Positions 18,277-26,808 of a stretch of DNA of 64,000 bases are shown in pieces (position 1 is the stretch's first letter; every line of letters begins with the position of its first letter). A model generated the notes under the pieces. That model saw only the letters and a list, made by a program, of their open reading frames with translations, did no database searches and had not been told where the DNA came from. The stretch comes from Echinicola pacifica DSM 19836 (GTDB taxonomy: Bacteria; Bacteroidota; Bacteroidia; Cytophagales; Cyclobacteriaceae), in the NCBI RefSeq assembly GCF_000373245.1, contig NZ_KB890739.1, forward strand, positions 224,441 to 288,440, in the 5' to 3' direction. The translations under genes were made by a program, and so were the position numbers.

Positions 18277-18297
18277 GTCGCCACGATTATAATACTA

Positions 18298-18340
18298 ATG
18301 GGAGCGTAGCGGTCGGCTTCGCTAGCCCCTGCGCTCCCAT
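18298..18340 (+). repeat. imperfect long hairpin downstream of leuD
   Basis: ATGGGAGCG (18298-18306) pairs with CGCTCCCAT (18332-18340), and inside it TAGCG (18307-18311) pairs with CGCTA (18320-18324). GC-rich compared with the surroundings and without a T run. It may be a dispersed palindromic element or an mRNA stabiliser protecting the upstream genes. Confidence 0.55.
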
Positions 18341-18403
18341 AATTAATGTTGATCGCCCAGCCGCCCCCTGAGTGCATTGGGCTTGATACTATTATTATTA
18401 CCT

Positions 18404-18438
18404 GATACTAGACACTTGATGCTAGTCACTAGATACTA
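18404..18438 (+). repeat. heptanucleotide tandem repeat array
   Basis: Five consecutive 7-base units: GATACTA, GACACTT, GATGCTA, GTCACTA, GATACTA. A further GATACTA lies at 18385-18391. The array ends six bases before the next start codon (18445). It resembles the short heptamer repeats known from some other bacterial intergenic regions; its function is unknown. Confidence 0.7.
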
Positions 18439-18444
18439 AATAAC

Positions 18445-20025
18445 ATGCGTCTTCATCATCAAATAGAAATCATGGATACCACGCTGAGGGATGGCGAACA
18501 GACCTCGGGCGTATCTTTCCTGCCTTCCGAAAAACTCCAAATTGCTAAACTGCTCTTGGAGGAATTGAAGGTGGACAGGATTGAAGTGGCATCCGCAAGG
18601 GTTTCTGAAGGAGAGCTGGAGGGGGTGAAGAAAATCACGCATTGGGCAACCGAAAAAGGATACCTCGATAGAGTAGAAGTTCTCGGATTTGTCGATACGC
18701 CAGCCTCAGTAGATTGGTTAGTGGAAGCTGGTGCCAAAGTGCTCAACCTCCTGACCAAAGGCTCTCTAAATCACCTGGTCCATCAGCTTAAAAAAACTCC
18801 TGAAAGGCATTTTGCAGATATCAAAAAATGCATTGACTATGCCCGCCAAAAAGGCATCGCCGTCAATGTATACCTGGAAGACTGGAGCAGTGGCATGCGT
18901 AATTCTAAGGAATATACCTTATCACTTATTGACTTTTTGAAGGACCAGCAGGTGGAGCGAATCATGCTTCCTGATACTCTTGGAATCCTGAAGCCTGAAG
19001 AAGTAGCGACTTTTATCGCAGAGGTACACGCTACTTTTCCGAAGGTACATTTTGACTTTCATGCCCATAATGATTACGATCTCTCCGTTGCCAATGTCCT
19101 TGAGGCAGTGAAAAACGGAGTGAAAGGGGTACATTCCACCATCAATGGTCTGGGAGAAAGAGCCGGCAACGCTCCTTTGGAAAGTGTCGCCGCCGCCTTA
19201 TCGGATTTTACTTCTACAAAACTGAATATTCAGGAAAATAAAATCTATAGGGTAAGTAAATTAGTGGAGCAGTTCTCTGGACTGCATATCCCATCTAATA
19301 AACCCGTGGTGGGTGAAAATGTATTCACCCAAACCGCCGGAATCCATGCAGATGGAGATAATAAAAAGAACCTTTATTTCAATGACCTCCTTCCCGAGCG
19401 ATTTGGGAGAACAAGAAAATATGCTCTTGGCAAGACCTCTGGCAAAGCGAATATCCTCAAGAACCTGATGGAATTGGGGATCTCCCTTGAGCCGGATGAA
19501 CTCACTAAGGTGACGCAAAAAATCATCGAACTAGGAGACCGTAAGGAAAGGGTCACCACCGAAGACCTTCCTTATATCATATCTGATGTGCTTCAGAATA
19601 ACTCTATCCGTAAGGATATCAGTATTGAAGGCTATCATATGACTCACTCCAAAGGCCTCAAGCCAACGGTGCAGCTGAAGCTAAACATCCTCGGCAGCAG
19701 CTATGAAGCTCACGCTTCTGGCAATGGCCAATTTGACTCTTTTATGCTTGCGGTACAGGAGATTTACCAGACCTTGGGTAAGAAGCTTCCAAAGCTTACA
19801 GACTTTAGTGTCAGCATCCCTCCAGGTGGTAAGACGGATGCCTTCGTGGAAACGGTAATCACCTGGGATTATGGTAGGATTATCAAAACCAAAGGCCTGG
19901 ACAGTGACCAGACTGTGGCTGCAATGATGGCCACAGAAAAAATGCTAAATATTATAGAACAAATTACTTTAGGAACAACAGAAAATACAAACCATGGAAA
20001 TGAATATCGCACTGCTGCCAGGTGA
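18445..20025 (+). CDS. 2-isopropylmalate/citramalate synthase-family enzyme
   Basis: 526 residues. DRE-TIM metallolyase family: MDTTLRDGEQ (10-19) carries the catalytic Arg15, Asp16 and Glu18. Metal ligands His206 and His208 are in HFDFHAHND, and STINGLGERAGNAPLESV follows. The C-terminal ~130 residues form the LeuA-type allosteric domain. It sits between leuD and leuB, where 2-isopropylmalate synthase activity is needed. However, it is divergent from classical LeuA, and Bacteroides also places a second LeuA-family gene at this position besides a true leuA. Citramalate synthase (Ile from pyruvate) is a serious alternative. The last 32 bases overlap leuB. Confidence 0.8.
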   Translation: MRLHHQIEIMDTTLRDGEQTSGVSFLPSEKLQIAKLLLEELKVDRIEVASARVSEGELEGVKKITHWATEKGYLDRVEVLGFVDTPASVDWLVEAGAKVLNLLTKGSLNHLVHQLKKTPERHFADIKKCIDYARQKGIAVNVYLEDWSSGMRNSKEYTLSLIDFLKDQQVERIMLPDTLGILKPEEVATFIAEVHATFPKVHFDFHAHNDYDLSVANVLEAVKNGVKGVHSTINGLGERAGNAPLESVAAALSDFTSTKLNIQENKIYRVSKLVEQFSGLHIPSNKPVVGENVFTQTAGIHADGDNKKNLYFNDLLPERFGRTRKYALGKTSGKANILKNLMELGISLEPDELTKVTQKIIELGDRKERVTTEDLPYIISDVLQNNSIRKDISIEGYHMTHSKGLKPTVQLKLNILGSSYEAHASGNGQFDSFMLAVQEIYQTLGKKLPKLTDFSVSIPPGGKTDAFVETVITWDYGRIIKTKGLDSDQTVAAMMATEKMLNIIEQITLGTTENTNHGNEYRTAAR

Positions 20026-21061
20026 TGGCATTGGACCAGAAGTGATCGAGCAAACCGTAAAGGTGATTAAAGCTATCGGTCAAAAATTTGGACACACAAT
20101 TACTTTTACCGAAGCTGTAGTAGGAGCCGCGGCTATTGACGCCACCGGAAACCCTTACCCTGACGCCACACATGAGATATGCCTTAAGGCTGATGCTGTG
20201 CTTTTTGGTGCAATCGGTGACCCGAAATATGATAATGATCCCAAAGCTAAAGTAAGACCTGAGCAAGGATTGTTAGACATGAGAAGGAAATTAGGCCTTT
20301 TTTCAAACGTTCGACCTACTTTTACCTTCCCTTCCCTAATCCATAAATCTCCATTGAAAAAAGACCGTATCGAAGGTACTGACCTGGTGTTCTTAAGAGA
20401 GCTTACTGGTGGTATCTATTTCGGTGAGCCTCGTGGAAGAAATGAGCAAGGAACCAAAGCTTTTGATACTAATATATATAGCAAGGAAGAAATCACTCGT
20501 TTGGCGAGAATGGGCTTCGAATTTGCTCAAAAAAGAAGAAAACTGTTGACCTGCGTAGATAAGGCCAACGTGATGGCGACCTCCAGGCTATGGAGAGAGA
20601 CCGTTCAGGAGCTGGAAGCAGATTATCCGGATGTGAAAGTGGAGTATGAATTTGTCGATGCCGTAGCCATGCGACTTATCCAGTGGCCTAAAGCCTATGA
20701 TGTATTGATCACCGAAAACCTCTTTGGTGATATCCTTACGGATGAAGCTAGTGTGATCTCTGGCTCTATGGGCTTGATGCCTTCCGCTTCTTTGGGTACT
20801 GATGTGAAGTTGTTTGAGCCTATCCATGGTTCTTATCCTCAAGCTGCTGGCAAGGACATCGCCAATCCATTGGCGACTGTGCTCTCTGCTGCTATGATGT
20901 TTGAGTATGCATTTGACCTTAAAGATGAGGCTAAAGCTATTTCTGATGTCGTAAACCTCTCTCTTGCAGAAGGAGTGGTGACAGAAGATATCGCTGAAGG
21001 CGATAAGGCTTATAAAACTTCCGAAGTGGGAGATTGGCTGGCGGAGCAGATTCTAAAGTAA
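19994..21061 (+). CDS. leuB: 3-isopropylmalate dehydrogenase
   Basis: 355 residues with the isocitrate/isopropylmalate dehydrogenase fold. NIALLPGDGIGPEV at the N-terminus and RPEQGLLDMRRKLGLFSNVRP are typical of LeuB. ITENLFGDILTDEASVISGSMGLMPSASLG holds the metal-binding aspartates, and EPIHGSYPQAAGKDIANPLAT the NAD site. It oxidatively decarboxylates 3-isopropylmalate. The start lies 32 bases inside the upstream gene in another frame, so translation is coupled. Last gene of the operon, followed by a strong terminator. Confidence 0.96.
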   Translation: MEMNIALLPGDGIGPEVIEQTVKVIKAIGQKFGHTITFTEAVVGAAAIDATGNPYPDATHEICLKADAVLFGAIGDPKYDNDPKAKVRPEQGLLDMRRKLGLFSNVRPTFTFPSLIHKSPLKKDRIEGTDLVFLRELTGGIYFGEPRGRNEQGTKAFDTNIYSKEEITRLARMGFEFAQKRRKLLTCVDKANVMATSRLWRETVQELEADYPDVKVEYEFVDAVAMRLIQWPKAYDVLITENLFGDILTDEASVISGSMGLMPSASLGTDVKLFEPIHGSYPQAAGKDIANPLATVLSAAMMFEYAFDLKDEAKAISDVVNLSLAEGVVTEDIAEGDKAYKTSEVGDWLAEQILK

Positions 21062-21091
21062 TTTAGATAGTATTGATATGAATAGTTAGAG

Positions 21092-21121
21092 ACGGAATCC
21101 ATTTTGGGTTCCGTTTTTTTT
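21092..21121 (+). terminator. terminator of the ilv-leu operon
   Basis: ACGGAATCC (21092-21100), loop ATTTT, GGGTTCCGT (21106-21114; one G-U pair), then eight T at 21114-21121. Located 31 bases after leuB. Confidence 0.92.
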
Positions 21122-21152
21122 GTTATACCTGCCAGAAGCCCGGCAGACTTAA

Positions 21153-21465
21153 TCTCTTTATGAAAAATACAGAAGTGAGCGGTGGAGATCCTACCGATTA
21201 ATCACACCAAAATTTGAGATTGTAGGTGATTTGATTTTACTAAAGATACTTCTTACACTTGAAGGGGGGCACTTATAGTGGACAGCTTTACCTTTCACTG
21301 AGCCCTCCTATCAAGTAGCGATCGCATTATAAAATGATCTAGGTGGGTTTTTCAGCGTAAGAAATTATGATAATGTGGGCTTAAATGGTTCTGACGAAGG
21401 CCACTGGCTCAGGAAATCTAAAAACCTTGAGGATGTTTTATTAAAAATAGGGAAATATTACTAGG
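21153..21465 (+). pseudogene. decayed coding sequence of unknown family
   Basis: One frame from 21153 reads as protein-like sequence for ~90 codons. It is interrupted by TAG at 21276-21278 and TAA at 21330-21332, and needs a one-base shift in an A6 run (21420-21425) to reach a natural end, KIGKYY-stop, at 21465. Segments such as RLITPKFEIVGDLILLK and GGFFSVRNYDNVGLNG look like genuine protein. I do not recognise the family. No start or promoter is evident, and it lies between two strong terminators. Chance open frames are an alternative explanation. Confidence 0.45.
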
Positions 21466-21507
21466 GCAATATTCGGTAAGACAAGGCGGCCTCTACTGTC
21501 AAAAGTA

Positions 21508-21557
21508 TAAAAGCCACGGATGCGCGAATAAACTGTATTCGGCATCCGTGGCTTTTA
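21508..21557 (-). terminator. terminator of fabI
   Basis: TAAAAGCCACGGATGC (21508-21523) pairs over 16 bp with GCATCCGTGGCTTTTA (21542-21557), with an inner CGAATA/TATTCG stem. The gene reading into it is fabI on the minus strand (stop at 21577), with TTTTA on the 3' side; it is near-symmetrical and could also act on plus-strand transcripts. Confidence 0.85.
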
Positions 21558-21576
21558 TTAATTGCTATCGTATGAT

Positions 21577-22395
21577 TTATTTCTTATCAGAAAACTTCTC
21601 CATGATTTCCTCGGAGATTCCTGTATTGGAGTATCCACCATCATGAAAAAGATTCTGCATGGTGACCATTCTCGTGAAGTCAGAGAATAAGGACACGATA
21701 TATTCTGCACATGATTCCGCTGAGGCATTGCCTAGGGGAGATACAGAATTAGCAAAGTTATAGAAAGCATCAAAACCACCGATGCCAGCACCTGCCGTGG
21801 TGATGGTAGGAGATTGGGAGATGGTGTTTACCCTTACTTTCTTACTCTTGCCATATCGGTAGCCGTAGCCTCTGGCTATACTCTCCAATAAGGCCTTAGC
21901 ATCTGCCATATCCGTATAAAAAGGGAATACCCGCTGCGCGGCAATATAAGATAAACCGACGATGGAACCCCACTCGTTCATGACATCCTGCTTCTCGGCG
22001 ACCTGCATCATCTTGTGAAATGACAAGGCAGAGATATCATATGATTTCATTGCCCAGTCATAATTAAGGTCTCCATAAGCTCTGCCTTTCCTGATATTAG
22101 GAGACATGCCGATAGAATGCAGCAAAAAGTCGAAATTGCCACCTAAATATTCCTTAGCCTCAGCATATAGCTTTTCGATATCCTCCACAGAAGTGGCATC
22201 TGCAGGTACCACGATGGTATTACACTCCTGCGCCAGCTCATTGATGGCTCCCATTCGCATCGCAATTGGAGCATTGGTAAGTACAAACTTAGCTCCCTGC
22301 TCTTTTGCTTTAAGGGCTGTTTTCCATGCGATAGAGTTCTCGTCCAATGCGCCGGTAATGATTCCTTTTTTTCCTTGTAATAGGTTTTCAGGCAT
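21577..22395 (-). CDS. fabI: enoyl-[acyl-carrier-protein] reductase (NADH)
   Basis: 272 residues from the chosen ATG. The start is MPENLLQGKKGIITGALDENSIAWK, which matches the family's usual beginning; an ATG eight codons upstream (22419) is possible. It is a classical-type SDR: the GITGAL-like N-terminal loop binds NADH, and SIGMSPN is the conserved mid-domain segment. Catalytic Tyr and Lys are in FYTDMADAK (Y-x6-K), the FabI spacing. It reduces trans-2-enoyl-ACP in each cycle of fatty-acid elongation and is the target of triclosan-type inhibitors. It is followed by a strong terminator and preceded by recN 126 bp upstream. Confidence 0.93.
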   Translation of the reverse strand: MPENLLQGKKGIITGALDENSIAWKTALKAKEQGAKFVLTNAPIAMRMGAINELAQECNTIVVPADATSVEDIEKLYAEAKEYLGGNFDFLLHSIGMSPNIRKGRAYGDLNYDWAMKSYDISALSFHKMMQVAEKQDVMNEWGSIVGLSYIAAQRVFPFYTDMADAKALLESIARGYGYRYGKSKKVRVNTISQSPTITTAGAGIGGFDAFYNFANSVSPLGNASAESCAEYIVSLFSDFTRMVTMQNLFHDGGYSNTGISEEIMEKFSDKK

Positions 22396-22521
22396 AATAT
22401 GTTCTGATTTTGATTTCAAATGGATGGGTAAAAATAACTAATTTTTACACTAATTCTTATCTTGAATAAGTTTATATACTGTCCTAGGTATCATATAGAC
22501 CAATTAAAGCCCCAAATTCTC

Positions 22522-24174
22522 CTAGGAAGTTAATAAGTCTTTTGCACTTTTGAGAGCCGATTCGGAAGGCTTCGCGCCAGCGATCATCTTCGCAATTTCC
22601 AGGATTCGCTCTTCCTCATTTAAGGTTTTTATCTTACTCGCCGTTTTCGCGGCACTATTATCTTTATAAACGAAATAATGCTTTTCACCTTTCGCCGCCA
22701 CCTGCGGCAGATGACTGATACAGATTACCTGGTGGTTTTTGGCAATTTCCTGCATCATCGTAACCATCTGCAAGGCCACTTCCCCGGAAATACCTGTGTC
22801 TATCTCATCAAAAATCAAGGTGGGCAGTGCGATCTTGTCGGCCATTATGTATTTTATGGCAAACATCAATCGTGAGAATTCTCCCCCTGAGGCCACCTGA
22901 CGGATTGGCTGTGGTTTGATGCCTTTATTAGCAGAAAACTGGATTTCTATTTCGTCCACACCACTGTTGGTTGGAGGGACTGTCTGATGATTGATGACCA
23001 TGCTGGCATTCTCCATTCCCAGATGGGCGAGCAAGCCAGTGATTTGAGCCGCAAATTCCTTGAACTGACCTTTCCTCTTTGCAGATAATTTATTTCCCGC
23101 TTCCTGCAAAGCCTTTTCATTCGCCTTCAATTCCTGATGGAGCTTCTCCAGCTCATCATCTAAGTTTTCGACCTGCAGGGCTTTATCCGCTAAGTCAGCT
23201 TCCAGTTGGATCAATTCTTCCACAGTCTGAAGTCCATGCTTCTTCTGCAGTTGATAGATCTTGCTTAGACGATCGCGGATTTCCTCCAGCTTATCAAAGT
23301 CCACTTCGATTTTGCTATCCTCATCCTCCAGACTGCCTGCAATATCACTTATCTCAATGAAAACGCTATTAAAACGCTCTTTCAGCTCCTCAAATTTTGA
23401 GCTATACCTCGCCAGTTGTTGTACGTTTTGGTTGGTTTGCTGAAGGAGGTGCATTGCTCCAAGATCTTCTCCCTGGAGTGTCTGCAGACTTTCGTTGATC
23501 TTAGACTTGATCTCCTCAGCATTGTCCAGGATCTCCTGCTCATTCTCCAGCTCGAGCTGTTCTCCGGCTTGCAGCTGTAAGCTGGATAATTCTTCTAGCT
23601 GAAACTGATTGAAATCAGCCTCTTTCCGAAGGTCCGCCGCATCCTTAGCTAGGGCTTCATAGGACTTCTTTGCTTTTTTGTAGGCCTTATAATTACTGGT
23701 ATAATGCGTGATTTCCGCTTGAGTATTTGCAAAGCCATCAATCAGGCTTAGTTGGTATTCAGAAGCGCCGAGCATGAGATTATCATGCTGGGAGTGAATG
23801 TCCATCAGGGCTTTTCCGAGGCTCTTTAGTACCTCCAGTCGTACAGGAGTGTCATTGACAAAAGCCCTTGATTTTCCTGAAGGAGCGATTTCTCTTCGGA
23901 TGATGCACTGGTTTTCGTAGTCCAGGTCTTGTTCCTCAAAGTACCCCTGAAGACCATAATCCCCAATATCAAATAAGCCTTCAATAATGCATTTTTGATC
24001 TTCATCATATAGGGATTTGATGTCCGCCCGATTGCCTAGGAGCAGCCCAATGGCGCCAAGCATAATCGATTTACCGGCACCGGTCTCCCCCGTGATCATA
24101 TTCAGCCCTCGAGATGGACTCATCTCCAGAGATTCAATCAAAGCATAATTGGTAATGCTTAAGTTTTTTAGCAT
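22522..24174 (-). CDS. recN: DNA repair protein RecN
   Basis: 550 residues, typical for RecN. The SMC-like ATPase has Walker A GETGAGKS at 29-36 in the N-terminus. A long helical coiled-coil region (about 150-370) separates it from the C-terminal signature GGEFSRLMFAIKY and Walker B TLIFDEIDTGISGEVA, followed by VICISHLPQVAAKGEKHY. It acts in double-strand break repair by holding DNA ends or sister chromatids. It is the last gene of the bamD-rpoZ-coaBC-porD-like-recN cluster. Confidence 0.96.
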   Translation of the reverse strand: MLKNLSITNYALIESLEMSPSRGLNMITGETGAGKSIMLGAIGLLLGNRADIKSLYDEDQKCIIEGLFDIGDYGLQGYFEEQDLDYENQCIIRREIAPSGKSRAFVNDTPVRLEVLKSLGKALMDIHSQHDNLMLGASEYQLSLIDGFANTQAEITHYTSNYKAYKKAKKSYEALAKDAADLRKEADFNQFQLEELSSLQLQAGEQLELENEQEILDNAEEIKSKINESLQTLQGEDLGAMHLLQQTNQNVQQLARYSSKFEELKERFNSVFIEISDIAGSLEDEDSKIEVDFDKLEEIRDRLSKIYQLQKKHGLQTVEELIQLEADLADKALQVENLDDELEKLHQELKANEKALQEAGNKLSAKRKGQFKEFAAQITGLLAHLGMENASMVINHQTVPPTNSGVDEIEIQFSANKGIKPQPIRQVASGGEFSRLMFAIKYIMADKIALPTLIFDEIDTGISGEVALQMVTMMQEIAKNHQVICISHLPQVAAKGEKHYFVYKDNSAAKTASKIKTLNEEERILEIAKMIAGAKPSESALKSAKDLLTS

Positions 24175-24228
24175 AAGTCTAAAACGCTTGGTGTTGGTTA
24201 TGGGGTAAAATTAATTAAAAATTAATGG

Positions 24229-25131
24229 TTAGTCCTTAAGGATATCATTGTATTTTCTGGAGTTGTTTGGATCCACTTTTATAAGGGCTTCCACGGCCTG
24301 CTCCTTGATTTCCATAGGGGCATTCTTTAGCACCTTGCTTATTTCGTCAGACTTGGCATCCATGAAGCTGATTACCAATATGGTATTGGGCTGGGTGTCA
24401 TTTACCTCCAAGAGTTTTTGGATGGAAATAAGGATGTTTTCATAGGCTTTCTCCGGATTGGAGATGAGCAAATCGAGCCCTTGGCGATGGTATAAATAGA
24501 AGGCCTCCCGCACAGGTTTGCTGACCTGAGAATTATATAACTCGTCCACCAGCCAAAATCTGCTCCTTCGGCTTCCCGTGGTTTGTCCCCAGCCATTTCT
24601 GCCTGCTTGCTGGGCATTGCTCATTATATTATTGGCAATCTCAAAATAGGGCTCCCCACCTTCCATCGCAAAGGTGTCATAATCTATTCCAATCACGATA
24701 TGTGCATAATATGCCAATAAAGAGGTGATCTCGCTTAGATAAGAATAACGGCTAAACTCCATTTGCTGCGATTCCTTAAATTCAAAACTCCACTCACGAT
24801 CCACATAATTGAAGGCTAGTGTTTCAAAACTGGTTCCATAGACAGGTCTTAATGCTTGGATTTGGACCGTAGCCTCAAAAAAACCAACCTGTGGCATATC
24901 ATTAATGGTGACCAGCATATTGCCTTTGATTCTTTCACTTACAGTAAACTGATCTTCAGTCCAGCTTCGCCCATTTAGGAATTGCTCAAATGAATTTTTC
25001 ATCTGTTCAAATATGTCCTTATTCTGAGTTCTGGCACGTTCACTATTAATGGTTACCGTGAAGTTGAGCTCCTGGGAATAGCCGCCTGTACTGGCTATTA
25101 GACAAAAAAAGAAAATGAGTAAAACTCTCAT
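24229..25131 (-). CDS. porD: PorD-like protein (DUF4835), T9SS-associated
   Basis: 300 residues starting with a signal peptide (MRVLLIFFFCLIASTGGYSQ, cleavage near residue 20). The mature part begins ELNFTVTINSERARTQNKDIF and continues with FLNGRSWTEDQF, as in the DUF4835 family found only in Bacteroidota. Members are now usually named type IX secretion system protein PorD. No catalytic motif is visible; a periplasmic or envelope role is inferred. The position between coaBC and recN is conserved in Bacteroidota, which strengthens the family call. Function in secretion is family knowledge and not evident from the sequence itself. Confidence 0.75.
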   Translation of the reverse strand: MRVLLIFFFCLIASTGGYSQELNFTVTINSERARTQNKDIFEQMKNSFEQFLNGRSWTEDQFTVSERIKGNMLVTINDMPQVGFFEATVQIQALRPVYGTSFETLAFNYVDREWSFEFKESQQMEFSRYSYLSEITSLLAYYAHIVIGIDYDTFAMEGGEPYFEIANNIMSNAQQAGRNGWGQTTGSRRSRFWLVDELYNSQVSKPVREAFYLYHRQGLDLLISNPEKAYENILISIQKLLEVNDTQPNTILVISFMDAKSDEISKVLKNAPMEIKEQAVEALIKVDPNNSRKYNDILKD

Positions 25132-25233
25132 GGGCTGTAGATCAAATCAATAATTCTATAAATATAAGTGGACCAGAGCAATTTGAGAAATTTATTAGCC
25201 TTATGGGCAAGAAGGATTTTATGACCGAAAAGA

Positions 25234-26460
25234 TTATTGGCCTTCAGTAGAAAATATTTTCTCAATCGATTTTACTATTTCTTTAGCGATATCGGTTTTA
25301 GACATCAACTCCGTACGATGGATTTTTCCATCCTTATGGAATATCGTCACCTTATTAGTGTCATGTTTGAAGCCCGCGCCTTGATCGTTCATTGAATTTA
25401 ATATGACCAGGTCAAAATTCTTTCTTTCGAGTTTGGACAGCGCATTTTGGTTTTCATTAGAAGTCTCCAGCGCAAAGCCGATATGAACTTGGTGAGATTT
25501 TTTTACTTCTCCTAATTTAGCCGCGATATCTATATTTTTTTTGAGGGAGATGCTGAAGTCTTCGGCAGCTTTTTTGATTTTATCTTTAGCTGGATGAGCA
25601 GGGGCATAGTCTGCCACGGCTGCCGCAAACACGCTAAGGTCTGTGTTTTGATGTAGCTTAGCAGCAGCCTCATACATTTGGTGAGCACTGATCACCTTGG
25701 TGATGTGGATATTAGGATGGGTCGGCAGGGCCAGAGATACCGGACCCAAAATCAACTCTACTTTAGCGCCCTTTTCTGCCAGCTCTAGGGCAATCGCTAG
25801 GCCCATTTTACCACTCGAGTGATTGCCAATATACCGAACAGGGTCTATGGCTTCCTGAGTGGGGCCAGCGGTTACTAAGGCTGTTTTTCCCGAAAAACTC
25901 TTTTTAATGTCAGTATCCTGAAAATAGGATTTAAGATGTTGGACAATGTGCTCAGGTTCCATCATGCGACCTTGGCCTGATAGTCCACTGGCTAGTTCTC
26001 CACTTTCCGCGGCCAAAATAATATTGCCATATCCCTCGATGGTCCGGAGATTTTGCTGCACGCTAGGATGCTGGTACATGTCCAGGTCCATGGCAGGAGC
26101 CACCATGACGGGGCATCGTGCGGAGAGATAGGTTGCGGTGAGAAGGTTGTCCGAGTTTCCTGTAGCGATCTTAGCCAGGGTACTGGCGCTGATCGGAGCG
26201 ATCAAAAATAAATCCGCCCATAATCCCAGTTCTACATGGTTAGTCCATTCTCCCGTTTCACTATGATGAAAACGATGATATACTGGCCTTTTGGAAAGGG
26301 TGGATAAGGTGAGGGGGGTGATAAAATCAAGAGCAGAAGTACTCATTATTATTTGTACTTCTGCTCCTTCTTTGACCAATAATCTGGTCAGATGCGCAGC
26401 CTTATATGCGGCAATACTGCCGGTGACTGCTACTACTATTTTTTTTCCTTGCAAGGGCAT
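25234..26460 (-). CDS. coaBC: bifunctional phosphopantothenoylcysteine decarboxylase/phosphopantothenate-cysteine ligase
   Basis: 408 residues, normal for CoaBC. The N-terminal CoaC flavoprotein (about 1-180) has VVAVTGSIAAYKA, the His-containing segment HVELGLWAD and PVMVAPAMDLDMY. The C-terminal CoaB half (about 190-400) has LVTAGPTQEAIDPVRYIGNHSSGKMG and AAAVADYAP with the conserved Lys region after it. It catalyses two steps of coenzyme A synthesis. The gene begins 6 bases after rpoZ, so they are co-transcribed. Confidence 0.96.
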   Translation of the reverse strand: MPLQGKKIVVAVTGSIAAYKAAHLTRLLVKEGAEVQIIMSTSALDFITPLTLSTLSKRPVYHRFHHSETGEWTNHVELGLWADLFLIAPISASTLAKIATGNSDNLLTATYLSARCPVMVAPAMDLDMYQHPSVQQNLRTIEGYGNIILAAESGELASGLSGQGRMMEPEHIVQHLKSYFQDTDIKKSFSGKTALVTAGPTQEAIDPVRYIGNHSSGKMGLAIALELAEKGAKVELILGPVSLALPTHPNIHITKVISAHQMYEAAAKLHQNTDLSVFAAAVADYAPAHPAKDKIKKAAEDFSISLKKNIDIAAKLGEVKKSHQVHIGFALETSNENQNALSKLERKNFDLVILNSMNDQGAGFKHDTNKVTIFHKDGKIHRTELMSKTDIAKEIVKSIEKIFSTEGQ

Positions 26461-26466
26461 GGAAAA

Positions 26467-26787
26467 TTATAGATTGTCGTCACCTTCTGGTTCTGGATGA
26501 CGGAAATGTACTTTTCCTTCCATAAATTCCTCCATAGCCAAGGTGCTTGGCTTTGGCATTCTTTCATAGAATTTGGAGATTTCTATCTGCTCCTTATTTT
26601 CGAATACCTCTTCCAAGTTGTCCACCGTAGATGCAAATTCAGAAAGCTTATTGTTAAGCTCTTCTTTGGTGTCCAAAGAAATTTGTTTTGCACGTTGGGA
26701 AACCACGTGAAGTGATTCGTATAGGTTTCCAGAAAGATCAGCGACTTTGTCCAAGTCTCTAGTGATGATAGAAGGATTAACTGCCAT
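26467..26787 (-). CDS. rpoZ: RNA polymerase omega subunit (Bacteroidota type)
   Basis: 106 residues. The N-terminal MAVNPSIITRDLDKVADLSGNLYESLHVVSQRA segment corresponds to the omega/RPB6 fold, in which a helix with SLHVVSQRAKQI binds the beta' subunit. The C-terminal half is longer than in E. coli omega, acidic and lineage-specific, with ERMPKPSTLAMEEF. Its place between bamD and coaBC is typical of this phylum. It supports polymerase assembly. In enteric bacteria omega also contributes to a ppGpp site; that is not shown here. Confidence 0.85.
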   Translation of the reverse strand: MAVNPSIITRDLDKVADLSGNLYESLHVVSQRAKQISLDTKEELNNKLSEFASTVDNLEEVFENKEQIEISKFYERMPKPSTLAMEEFMEGKVHFRHPEPEGDDNL

Positions 26788-26808
26788 ATAGATATGTAAT
26801 TTAATTGC

